NCBI GenBank assembly: GCA_036937835.1
Contig: CM072864.1
Coordinates: 23,210,501-23,274,500 of the forward strand
Length of the DNA: 64,000 nucleotides
DNA from: Pampus argenteus
Taxonomy: Eukaryota > Chordata > Actinopteri > Scombriformes > Stromateidae
Reading direction: 5' to 3'
A program made the translations under genes and the position numbers. The notes below the pieces were generated by a model. It was given only the letters and a program-made list of their open reading frames with translations. It was not told the DNA's origin and made no database searches. Of the stretch, positions 1-11,099 are shown piece after piece; position 1 is the stretch's first letter, and each line of letters opens with the position of its first letter.

Positions 1-1857
1 AAATAGCTTTCTCTCAGGCCAAAACTGACAACTACAGTTTTTCTTAAACAAGGAGCAATATTTTCAATCAAAACCATGTTTGCCATCAACAAGTAACTGA
101 TTTCTAATGATTAGGACCAAAAAACTCACTTCTGAGAGCTTCCTGCAGCTTTTACTGTAACATTTGTAAAAATAGCTTTCTCTCAGGCCAAAACTGACAA
201 CTACAGTTTTTCTTAAACAAGCAGCAATATTTTCAATCAAAACCATGTTTGCCATCAACAAGTAACTGATTTCTAATGATTAGGACCAAAAAACTCACTT
301 CTGAGAGCTTCCTGCAGCTTTTACTGTAACATTTGTAAAAATAGCTTTCTCTCAGGCCAAAACTGACAACTACAGTTTTTCTTAAACAAGGAGCAATATT
401 TTCAATCAAAACCATGTTTGCCATCAACAAGTAACTGATTTCTAATGATTAGGACCAAAAAACTCACTTCTGAGAGCTTCCTGCAGCTTTTACTGTAACA
501 TTTGTAAAAATAGCTTTCTCTCAGGCCAAAACTGACAACTACAGTTTTTCTTAAACAAGGAGCAATATTTTCAATCAAAACCATGTTTGCCATCAACAAG
601 TAACTGATTTCTAATGATTAGGACCAAAAAACTCACTTCTGAGAGCTTCCTGCAGCTTTTACTGTAACATTTGTAAAAATAGCTTTTTCTCAGGCCAAAA
701 CTGACAACTACAGTTTTTCTTAAACAAGGAGCAATATTTTCAATCAAAACCATGTTTGCCATCAACAAGTAACTGATTTCTAATGATTAGGACCAAAAAA
801 CTCACTTCTGAGAGCTTCCTGCAGCTTTTACTGTAACATTTGTAAAAATAGCTTTCTCTCAGGCCAAAACTGACAACTACAGTTTTTCTTAAACAAGGAG
901 CAATATTTTCAATCAAAACCATGTTTGCCATCAACAAGTAACTGATTTCTAATGATTAGGACCAAAAAACTCACTTCTGAGAGCTTCCTGCAGCTTTTAC
1001 TGTAACATTTGTAAAAATAGCTTTCTCTCAGGCCAAAACTGACAACTACAGTTTTTCTTAAACAAGGAGCAATATTTTCAATCAAAACCATGTTTGCCAT
1101 CAACAAGTAACTGATTTCTAATGATTAGGACCAAAAAAACTCACTTCTGAGAGCTTCCTGCAGCTTTTACTGTAACATTTGTAAAAATAGCTTTCTCTCA
1201 GGCCAAAACTGACAACTACAGTTTTTCTTAAACAAGGAGCAATATTTTCAATCAAAACCATGTTTGCCATCAACAAGTAACTGATTTCTAATGATTAGGA
1301 CCAAAAAACTCACTTCTGAGAGCTTCCTGCAGCTTTTACTGTAACATTTGTAAAAATAGCTTTCTCTCAGGCCAAAACTGACAACTACAGTTTTTCTTAA
1401 ACAAGGAGCAATATTTTCAATCAAAACCATGTTTGCCATCAACAAGTAACTGATTTCTAATGATTAGGACCAAAAAACTCACTTCTGAGAGCTTCCTGCA
1501 GCTTTTACTGTAACATTTGTAAAAATAGCTTTCTCTCAGGCCAAAACTGACAACTACAGTTTTTCTTAAACAAGCAGCAATATTTTCAATCAAAACCATG
1601 TTTGCCATCAACAAGTAACTGATTTCTAATGATTAGGACCAAAAAACTCACTTCTGAGAGCTTCCTGCAGCTTTTACTGTAACATTTGTAAAAATAGCTT
1701 TCTCTCAGGCCAAAACTGACAACTACAGTTTTTCTTAAACAAGGAGCAATATTTTCAATCAAAACCATGTTTGCCATCAACAAGTAACTGATTTCTAATG
1801 ATTAGGACCAAAAAACTCACTTCTGAGAGCTTCCTGCAGCTTTTACTGTAACATTTG

Positions 1858-2230
1858 TAAAAATAGCTTTCTCTCAGGCCAAAACTGACAACTACAGTTA
1901 TCTTAAACAAGGAGCAATATTTTCAATCAAAACCATGTTTGCCATCAACAAGTAACTGATTTCTAATAATTAGGACCAAAAAAACTCACTTCTGAGAGCT
2001 TCCTGCAGCTTTTACTGTAACATTGGTAAAAATAGCTTTGTCTTAGGCCAAAACTGACAACTACAGTTATCTTAAACAAGGAGCAATATTTTCAATCAAA
2101 ACCATGTTTGCCATCAACAAGTAACTGATTTCTAATAATTAGGACCAAAAAAACTCACTTCTGAGAGCTTCCTGCAGCTTTTACTGTAACATTGGTAAAA
2201 ATAGCTTTGTCTTAGGCCAAAACTGACAAC
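1858..2230 (-). repeat. Two divergent short monomers in the A' homogeneous zone
   Basis: Two successive copies 169 bp apart carry CAGTTATCTT where neighbours have CAGTTTTTCTT, AATAATTAGG for AATGATTAGG, and an extra A in the A run. ATTGGTAAAAATAGC and GTCTTAGGCC appear at their downstream ends. The long open frame is broken in both. The same TTATCTT change recurs in the transition monomer near 3080 and its mirror near 46750, but no such pair is seen in the matching part of block A, so this looks like arm-specific amplification or conversion. Confidence 0.8.
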
Positions 2231-3049
2231 TACAGTTTTTCTTAAACAAGGAGCAATATTTTCAATCAAAACCATGTTTGCCATCAACAAGTAACTGATT
2301 TCTAATGATTAGGACCAAAAAACACACTTCTGAGAGCTTCCTGCAGCTTTTACTGTAACATTTGTAAAAATAGCTTTCTCTCAGGCCAAAACTGACAACT
2401 ACAGTTTTTCTTAAACAAGGAGCAATATTTTCAATCAAAACCATGTTTGCCATCAACAAGTAACTGATTTCTAATGATTAGGACCAAAAAACTCACTTCT
2501 GAGAGCTTCCTGCAGCTTTTACTGTAACATTTGTAAAAATAGCTTTCTCTCAGGCCAAAACTGACAACTACAGTTTTTCTTAAACAAGGAGCAATATTTT
2601 CAATCAAAACCATGTTTGCCATCAACAAGTAACTGATTTCTAATGATTAGGACCAAAAAACTCACTTCTGAGAGCTTCCTGCAGCTTTTACTGTAACATT
2701 TGTAAAAATAGCTTTCTCTCAGGCCAAAACTGACAACTACAGTTTTTCTTAAACAAGGAGCAATATTTTCAATCAAAACCATGTTTGCCATCAACAAGTA
2801 ACTGATTTCTAATGATTAGGACCAAAAAACTCACTTCTGAGAGCTTCCTGCAGCTTTTACTGTAACATTTGTAAAAATAGCTTTCTCTCAGGCCAAAACT
2901 GACAACTACAGTTTTTCTTAAACAAGGAGCAAGATTTTCAATCAAAACCATGTTTGCCATCAACAGGTAACTGATTTCTAATGATTAGGACCAAAAAACT
3001 CACTTCTGAGAGCTTCCTGCAGCTTTTACTGTAACATTTGTAAAAATAG

Positions 3050-3225
3050 CTTTCTCTCAGCCCAAAACTGACAACTACAGTTATCTTAAACAAGGAGCAA
3101 TATTTTTAATCAAAACCATGTTTGCCATCAACAAGTAACTGATTTCTAATGATTAGGACCAAAAACTCACTTCTGAGAGCTTCCTGCAGCTTTTACTGTA
3201 ACATTTGTAAAAATAGCTTTCTCTC
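3050..3225 (-). repeat. Transition from short to long monomers in A'
   Basis: This copy carries GCCCAAAACTG for GGCCAAAACTG, the TTATCTT variant, TTTTTAATC for TTTTCAATC and a one-base shorter A run (ACCAAAAACTC). The first perfect palindrome then appears at 3219-3235. The same combination occurs as reverse complement near 46,670-46,790, so the short/long boundary is at a homologous place in both palindrome arms and predates their duplication. Confidence 0.82.
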
Positions 3226-3816
3226 GGCGAGAGAAGGCCAAAACTGACAACTACAGTTTTTCTCAAACAAGGAGCAATATTTTCAATCAAAACCATGTTT
3301 GCCATCAACAAGTAACTTATTTCTAATGATTAAGAGCAAAAAACTCACATCTGAGAGCTTCCTGCAGCTTTTATTGTAACATTTGTAAAAATAGCTTTCT
3401 CTCGGCGAGAGAAGGCCAAAACTGACAACTACAGTTTTTCTTAAACAAGGAGCAATATTTTCAATCAAAACCATGTTTGCCATCAAGAAGTAATTTATTT
3501 CTAATGATTAGGAGTAAAAAACTCACTTCTGAGAGCTTCCTGCAGCTTTTATTGTAACATTTGTAAAAATAGCTTTCTCTCGGCGAGAGAAGGCCAAAAC
3601 TGACAACTACAGTTTTTCTCAAACAAGGAGCAATATTTTCAATCAAAACCATGTTTGCCATCAACAAGTAACTGATTTCTAATGATTATGACCAAAAAAC
3701 TCACTTCTGAGAGCTTCCTGCAGCTTTTACTGTAACATTTGTAAAAATAGCTTTCTCTCGGCGAGAGAAGGCCAAAACTGACAACTACAGTTTTTCTTAA
3801 ACAAGGAGCAATATTT

Positions 3817-5240
3817 TCAATCAAAACCATGTTTGCCATCAAGAAGTAATTTATTTCTAATGATTAGGAGGAAAAAACTCACTTCTGAGAGCTTCCTGCA
3901 GCTTTTATTGTAACATTTGTAAATATAGCTTTCTCTCGGCGAGAGAAGGCCAAAACTGACAACTACAGTTTTTCTCAAACAAGGAGCAATATTTTCAATC
4001 AAAACCATGTTTGCCATCAACAAGTAACTTATTTCTAATGATTAAGAGCAAAAAACTCACTTCTGAGAGCTTCCTGCAGCTTTTACTGTAACATTTGTAA
4101 AAATAGCTTTCTCTCGGCGAGAGAAGGCCAAAACTGACAACTACAGTTTTTCTCAAACAAGGAGCAATATTTTCAATCAAAACCATGTTTGCCATCAACA
4201 AGTAACTGATTTCTAATGATTAGGAGCAAAAAACTCACTTCTGAGAGCTTCCTGCAGCTTTTACTGTAACATTTGTAAAAATAGCTTTCTCTCGGCGAGA
4301 GAAGGCCAAAACTGACAACTACAGTTTTTCTTAAACAAGGAGCAATATTTTCAATCAAAACCATGTTTGCCATCAAGAAGTAACTGATTTCTAATGATTA
4401 GTACCAAAAAACTTACTTCTGAGAGCTTCCTGCAGCTTTTATTGTAACATTTGTAAAAATAGCTTTCTCTCGGCGAGAGAAGGCCAAAACTGACAACTAC
4501 AGTTTTTCTTAAACAAGGAGCAATATTTTCAATCAAAACCATGTTTGCCATCAAGAAGTAATTTATTTCTAATGATTAGGAGGAAAAAACTCACTTCTGA
4601 GAGCTTCCTGCAGCTTTTATTGTAACATTTGTAAATATAGCTTTCTCTCGGCGAGAGAAGGCCAAAACTGACAACTACAGTTTTTCTCAAACAAGGAGCA
4701 ATATTTTCAATCAAAACCATGTTTGCCATCAACAAGTAACTTATTTCTAATGATTAAGAGCAAAAAACTCACTTCTGAGAGCTTCCTGCAGCTTTTACTG
4801 TAACATTTGTAAAAATAGCTTTCTCTCGGCGAGAGAAGGCCAAAACTGACAACTACAGTTTTTCTCAAACAAGGAGCCATATTTTCAATCAAAACCATGT
4901 TTGCCATCAACAAGTAACTGATTTCTAATGATTAGGAGCAAAAAACTCACTTCTGAGAGCTTCCTGCAGCTTTTACTGTAACATTTGTAAAAATAGCTTT
5001 CTCTCGGCGAGAGAAGGCCAAAACTGACAACTACAGTTTTTCTTAAACAAGGAGCAATATTTTCAATCAAAACCATGTTTGCCATCAAGAAGTAACTGAT
5101 TTCTAATGATTAGTACCAAAAAACTTACTTCTGAGAGCTTCCTGCAGCTTTTATTGTAACATTTGTAAAAATAGCTTTCTCTCGGCGAGAGAAGGCCAAA
5201 ACTGACAACTACAGTTTTTCTTAAACAAGGAGCAATATTT
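3817..5240 (-). repeat. Higher-order repeat, 712 bp (4 x 178), two copies
   Basis: Copies run 3817-4528 and 4529-5240, with a related partial third beginning at 5241. The four monomer types repeat in order at 712-bp spacing (3817/4529, 3995/4707, 4173/4885, 4351/5063). Diagnostic variants are AAATATAGC for AAAAATAGC, ATTAGGAGGAAAAAAC, ATTAAGAGC and ATTAGTACC. Block A carries a 534-bp version instead, with 13 long monomers against 17 here. The difference of four units is almost exactly 712 bp. Confidence 0.9.
4173..4350 (-). repeat. Representative long monomer, 178 bp
   Basis: The unit equals the short monomer plus 9 bp just after the GGCC landmark. The extra bases supply the left arm of the perfect 17-bp palindrome TTCTCTCGCCGAGAGAA (8-bp arms around one base), seen here as its complement at 4287-4303. 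The short form keeps only the right-arm remnant, as GAGAGAA. The two CpG dinucleotides of the unit lie in this palindrome. Degraded versions occur elsewhere in the window, with CGCCCAGAG, TTGCCCAGAG or CGCAGAGAG at its core. Confidence 0.93.
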
Positions 5241-6167
5241 TCAATCAAAACCATGTTTGCCATCAAGAAGTAATTTATTTCTAATGATTAGGAGCAAAAA
5301 ACTCACTTCTGAGAGCTTCCTGCAGCTTTTATTGTAACATTTGTAATTATAGCTTTCTCTCGGCGAGAGAAGGCCAAAACTGACAACTACAGTTTTTCTC
5401 AAACAAGGAGCAATATTTTCAATCAAAACCATGTTTGCCATCAACAAGTAACTTATTTCTAATGATTAAGAGCAAAAAACTCACTTCTGAGAGCTTCCTG
5501 CAGCTTTTTACTGTAACATTTGTAAAAATAGCTTTCTCTCGGCGAGAGAAGGCCAAAACTGACAACTACAGTTTTTCTTAAACAAGGAGCAATATTTTCA
5601 ATCAAAACCATGTTTGCCATCAACAAGTAACTGATTTCTAATGATTATGACCAAAAAACTCACTTCTGAGAACTTCCTGCAGCTTTTACTGTAACATTTG
5701 TAAAAATAGCTTTCTCTCGGCGAGAGAAGGCCAAAACTGACAACTACAGTTTTTCTCAAACAAGGAGCAATATTTTCAATCAAAACCATGTTTGCCATCA
5801 ACAAGTAAGTGATTTCTAATGATTAGGAGCAAAAAACTCACTTCTGAGAGCTTCCTGCAGCTTTTACTGTAACATTTGTAAAAATAGCTTTCTCTCGGCG
5901 AGAGAAGGCCAAAACTGACAACTACAGTTTTTCTTAAACAAGGAGCCATATTTTCAATCAAAACCATGTTTGCCTTCAACAAGTAACTGATTTCTATTGA
6001 TTAGGAGCAAAAAACTCATATCTGAGAGCTTCCTGCAGCTTTTACTGTAACATTTGTAAAAATAGCTTTCTCTCGGCGAGAGAAGGCCAAAACTGACAAC
6101 TACAGTTTTTCTTAAACAAGGAGCAATATTTTCAATCAAAACCATGTTTGCCATCAACAAGTAACTG

Positions 6168-6197
6168 GCTCCTTATATAAAATATATATATATTTAT
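6168..6197. other. Tail-to-tail inversion junction with AT-rich linker
   Basis: Reverse satellite stops after GTAACTG at 6167 and forward satellite resumes at 6198 within AAAATATGGCTCC. The 30 bp between are not part of any monomer. They begin with GCTCCTT and continue as an AT-only run, alternating TA with short A and T runs; with flanks, 6173-6204 is AT-only and nearly self-complementary. GGCTCCTT occurs at 6167-6174 and again at 6205-6212, so the linker start may be a short duplicate of the forward satellite. The exact reverse complement is found at 44353-44382. Confidence 0.92.
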
Positions 6198-6245
6198 AAA
6201 ATATGGCTCCTTGTTTAAGTAAAACTTTAGTTGTCAGTTTTGGCC

Positions 6246-9200
6246 TTCTCTCGCCGAGAGAAAGCTATTTTTACAAATGTTACAGTAAAAGCTGCAGGAA
6301 GCTCTCTGAAAGTGAGTTTTTTGGTCCCAATCATTAGAAATCAGTTACTTGTTGATAGCAAACATGGTTTTGATTGAAAATATGGCTCCTTTTTTAAGAA
6401 AAACTATAGTTGTCAGTTTTGGCCTTCTCTCGCTGAGAGAAAGCTATTTTTACAAATGTTACAGTAAAAGCTGCAGAAAGCTCTCAGAAGTGATTTTTTT
6501 GGTCCTAATCATTAGAAATTAGTTACTTGTTGATGGCAAACATGGTTTTGATTAAAAATATGGCTCCTTGTTTAAAAAAAACTATAGTTGTCAGTTTTGG
6601 GCTTCTCTCGCCGAGAGAAAGCTCTTTTTACAAATGTTACAGTAAAAGCTGCAGAAAGCTCTCAGAAGTGAGTTTTTTGGTCCTAATCATTAGAAATTAG
6701 TTACTTGTTGATGGCAAACATGGTTTTGATTGAAAATATGGCTCCTTTTTTAAGAAAAACTATAGTTGTCAGTTTTGGCCTTCTCTCGCTGAGAGAAAGC
6801 TATTTTTACAAATGTTACAGTAAAAGCTGCAGAAAGCTCTCTGAAGTGAGGTTTTTGCTCCTTATCATTAGAAATCAGTTACTTGTTGATGGCAAACATG
6901 GTTTTGATTGAAAATATGGCTCTTTGTGTAAGAAAAACTATAGTTGTCAGTTTTGGGCTTCTCTCGCCGAGAGAAAGCTATTTCTACAAATGTTACTGTA
7001 AAAGCTGCAGAAAGCTCTCAGAAGTGAGTTTTTTGGTCCTAATCATTAGAAATTAGTTACTTGTTGATGGCAAACATGGTTTTGATTGAAAATATGGCTC
7101 CTTGTTTGAGAAAAACTATAGTTGTCAGTTTTGGGCTTCTCTCGCCGAGAGAGAGCTATTTTTACAAATGTTACAGTAAAAGCTGCAGGAAGCTCTCAGA
7201 AGTGAGTTTTTTGGTCCTAATCATTAGAAATCAGTTACTTGTTGATGGCAAACATGGTTTTGAATGAAAATATTGCTCCTTGTTTAAGAAAAACTGTAGT
7301 TGTTAGTTTTGGCCTCAGAGAAAGCAATTTTTACAAATGTTACAGTAAAAGCTGCAGGAAGCTCTCAGAAGTGAGTGTTTTGGTCCTAATCATTAGAAAT
7401 CAGTTACTTGTTGATGGCAAACATGGTTTTGATTGAAAATATGGCTGCTTGTTTAAGAAAAACTATAGTTGTCAGTTTTGGGCTTCTCTCGCCGAGAGAA
7501 AGCTATTTTTACAAATGTTACAGTAAAAGCTGCAGGAAGCTCTCTGAAAGTGAGTTTTTGGGTCCCAATCATTAGAAATCAGTTACTTGTTGATAGCAAA
7601 CATGGTTTTGATTGAAAATATGGCTCCTTTTTTAAGAAAAACTATAGTTGTCAGTTTTGGCCTTCTCTCGCTGAGAGAAAGCTATTTTTACAAATGTTAC
7701 AGTAAAAGCTGCAGAAAGCTCTCAGAAGTGATTTTTTTGGTCCTAATCATTAGAAATTAGTTACTTGTTGATGGCAAACATGGTTTTGATTAAAAATATG
7801 GCTCCTTGTTTAAAAAAAACTATAGTTGTCAGTTTTGGGCTTCTCTCGCCGAGAGAAAGCTATTTTTACAAATGTTACAGTAAAAGCTGCAGGAAGCTCT
7901 CAGAAGTGAGTTTTTTGCTCCTAATCATTAGAAACTAGTTACTTGTTGATGGCAAACATGGTTTTGATTAAAAATATGGCTCCTTGTTTAAAAAAAACTA
8001 TAGTTGTCAGTTTTGGGCTTCTCTCGCCGAGAGAAAGCTATTTTTACAAATGTTACAGTAAAAGCTGCAGAAAGCTCTCTGAAGTGAGGTTTTTGCTCCT
8101 TATCATTAGAAATCAGTTACTTGTTGATGGCAAACATGGTTTTGATTGAAAATATGGCTCTTTGTGTAAGAAAAACTATAGTTGTCAGTTTTGGGCTTCT
8201 CTCGCCGAGAGAAAGCTATTTCTACAAATGTTACTGTAAAAGCTGCAGAAAGCTCTCAGAAGTGAGTTTTTTGGTCCTAATCATTAGAAATTAGTTACTT
8301 GTTGATGGCAAACATGGTTTTGATTGAAAATATGGCTCCTTGTTTGAGAAAAACTATAGTTGTCAGTTTTGGGCTTCTCTCGCCGAGAGAGAGCTATTTT
8401 TACAAATGTTACAGTAAAAGCTGCAGGAAGCTCTCAGAAGTGAGTTTTTTGGTCCTAATCATTAGAAATCAGTTACTTGTTGATGGCAAACATGGTTTTG
8501 AATGAAAATATTGCTCCTTGTTTAAGAAAAACTGTAGTTGTTAGTTTTGGCCTCAGAGAAAGCAATTTTTACAAATGTTACAGTAAAAGCTGCAGGAAGC
8601 TCTCAGAAGTGAGTGTTTTGGTCCTAATCATTAGAAATCAGTTACTTGTTGATGGCAAACATGGTTTTGATTGAAAATATGGCTGCTTGTTTAAGAAAAA
8701 CTATAGTTGTCAGTTTTGGGCTTCTCTCGCCGAGAGAAAGCTATTTTTACAAATGTTACAGTAAAAGCTGCAGGAAGCTCTCTGAAAGTGAGTTTTTGGG
8801 TCCCAATCATTAGAAATCAGTTACTTGTTGATAGCAAACATGGTTTTGATTGAAAATATGGCTCCTTTTTTAAGAAAAACTATAGTTGTCAGTTTTGGCC
8901 TTCTCTCGCTGAGAGAAAGCTATTTTTACAAATGTTACAGTAAAAGCTGCAGAAAGCTCTCAGAAGTGATTTTTTTGGTCCTAATCATTAGAAATTAGTT
9001 ACTTGTTGATGGCAAACATGGTTTTGATTAAAAATATGGCTCCTTGTTTAAAAAAAACTATAGTTGTCAGTTTTGGGCTTCTCTCGCCGAGAGAAAGCTA
9101 TTTTTACAAATGTTACAGTAAAAGCTGCAGGAAGCTCTCAGAAGTGAGTTTTTTGCTCCTAATCATTAGAAACTAGTTACTTGTTGATGGCAAACATGGT

Positions 9201-9451
9201 TTTGATTAAAAATATGGCTCCTTGTTTAAAAAAAACTATAGTTGTCAGTTTTGGGCTTCTCTCGCCGAGAGAAAGCTATTTTTACAAATGTTACAGTAAA
9301 AGCTGCAGAAAGCTCTCAGAAGTGAGTTTTTTGGTCCTAATCATTAGAAATTAGTTACTTGTTGATGGCAAACATGGTTTTGATTGAAAATATGGCTCCT
9401 TGTTTGAGAAAAACTATAGTTGTCAGTTTTGGGCTTCTCTCGCCGAGAGAA
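6246..9451 (+). repeat. Higher-order repeat, 1238 bp (7-mer), 2.9 copies
   Basis: A seven-monomer unit (six long, one short) starts at the palindromes at 6246, 7484 and 8722, exactly 1238 bp apart. Diagnostic marks are GATAGCAAAC for GATGGCAAAC, CTCTCTGAAAGTGAG with an extra base, TTTGTGTAAG, and a short member starting at 7239 and 8477. In the third unit that short member starts 1060 bp after the previous one, so one 178-bp monomer is missing. In the mirror zone of B' the GATAGC marker recurs at 42237 and 43653, 1416 bp apart (1238 + 178). Confidence 0.9.
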
Positions 9452-11099
9452 AGCTATTTTTACAAATGTTACAGTAAAAGCTGCAGGAAGCTCTCAGAAG
9501 TGAGTTTTTTGGTCCTAATCATTAGAAATCAGTTACTTGTTGATGGCAAACATGGTTTTGAATGAAAATATTGCTCCTTGTTTAAGAAAAACTGTAGTTG
9601 TCAGTTTTGGCCTCAGAGAAAGCAATTTTTACAAATGTTACAGTAAAAGCTGCAGGAAGCTCTCAGAAGTGAGTGTTTTGGTCCTAATCATTAGAAATCA
9701 GTTACTTGTTGATGGCAAACATGGTTTTGATTGAAAATATTGCTCCTTGTTTAAGAAAAACTGTAGTTGTCAGTTTTGGCCTGAGACAAAGCTATTTTTT
9801 ACAAATGTTACAGTAAAAGCTCCAGGAAGCTCTCAGAAGTGAGTTTTTTGCTCCTAATCATTCGAAATTAGTTACTTGTTGATGGCAAACATGGTTTTGA
9901 TTGAAAATATGGCTCCTTGTTTAAGAAAAACTGTAGTTGTCAGTTTTGGCCTGAGAGAAAGCTATTTTTACAAATGTTACAGTAAAAGCTGCAGGAAGCT
10001 CTCAGAAGTGAGTTTTTTGCTCCTAATCATTCGAAATTAGTTACTTGTTGATGGCAAACATGGTTTTGATTGAAAATATGGCTCCTTGTTTAAGAAAAAC
10101 TGTAGTTGTCAGTTTTGGCCTGAGAGAAAGCTATTTTTTACAAATGTTACAGTAAAAGCTGCAGGAAGGTCTTAGAAGTGAGTTTTTTGGTCCTAATCAT
10201 TAGAAATCAGTTACTTGTTGATGGCAAACATGGTTTTGATTGAAAATATTGCTCCTTGTTTAAGAAAAACTGTAGTTGTCAGTTTTGGCCTGAGAGAAAG
10301 CTATTTTTTACAAATGTTACAGTAAAAGCTGCAGGAAGCTCTCAGAAGTGAGTTTTTTGGTCCTAATCATTAGAAATCAGTTACTTGTTGATGGCACACA
10401 TGGTTTTGATTGAAAATATTGCTCCTTGTTTAAGAAAAACTGTAGTTGTCAGTTTTGGCCTCAGAGAAAGCTATTTTTACAAATGTTACAGTAAAAGCTG
10501 CAGGAAGCTCTCAGAAGTGAGTTTTTTGGTCCTAATCATTAGAAATCAGTTACTTGTTGATGGCAAACATGGTTTTGATTGAAAATATTGCTCCTTCTTT
10601 AAGAAAAACTGTAGTTGTCAGTTTTGGCCTGAGAGAAAGCTATTTTTACAAATGTTACAGTAAAAGCTGCAGGAAGCTCTCAGAAGTGAGTTTTTTGGTC
10701 CTAATCATTAGAAATCAGTTACTTGTTGATGGTAAACATGGTTTTGATTGAAAATATTGCTCCTTGTTTAAGAAAAATTGTAGTTGTCAGTTTTGGCCTG
10801 AGAGAAAGCTATTTTTACTAATGTTACAGTAAAAGCTGCAGGAAGCTCTCAGAAGTGAGTTTTTTGGTCCTAATCATTAGAAATGAGTTACTTGTTGATG
10901 GCAAACATGGTTTTGATTGAAAATATTGCTCCTTGTTTAAGAAAAACTGTAGTTGTCAGTTTTGGCCTGAGAGAAAGCTATTTTTACAAATGTTACAGTA
11001 AAAGCTGCAGGAAGCTCTCAGAAGTGAGTTTTTTGGTCCTAATCATTAGAAATCAGTTACTTGTTGATGGCAAACATGGTTTTGATTGAAAATATTGCT

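Larger units (their letters stand above)
1..6167 (-). repeat. Block A': reverse-oriented satellite
   Basis: All monomers have their reading sense on the minus strand. Positions 1 to about 3050 are short monomers; after a transition, 17 long monomers follow, with palindromes every 178 bp from 3219 to 6068 (one extra T near 5507 shifts the register by 1). The block mirrors block A. The last copy before the linker and the first copy of A (44390-44596) translate to the same variant signature (SDMSFLLLINRNQLLVEG). It continues beyond the left edge of the window. Confidence 0.93.

Noticed and set aside
3219..3235. 17-bp palindrome as a CENP-B box or transcription terminator
   Set aside because: It lacks the CENP-B box core (TTCG and CGGG at fixed spacing), and no T run follows in a transcript context. 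It is better described as a palindrome-forming 9-bp indel.
6168..6197. AT linker as a transposon end, telomere or replication origin
   Set aside because: No terminal repeats with target-site duplications of a known element, no telomeric repeat and no coding remnant are visible. Low-complexity TA sequence alone does not support an origin call.
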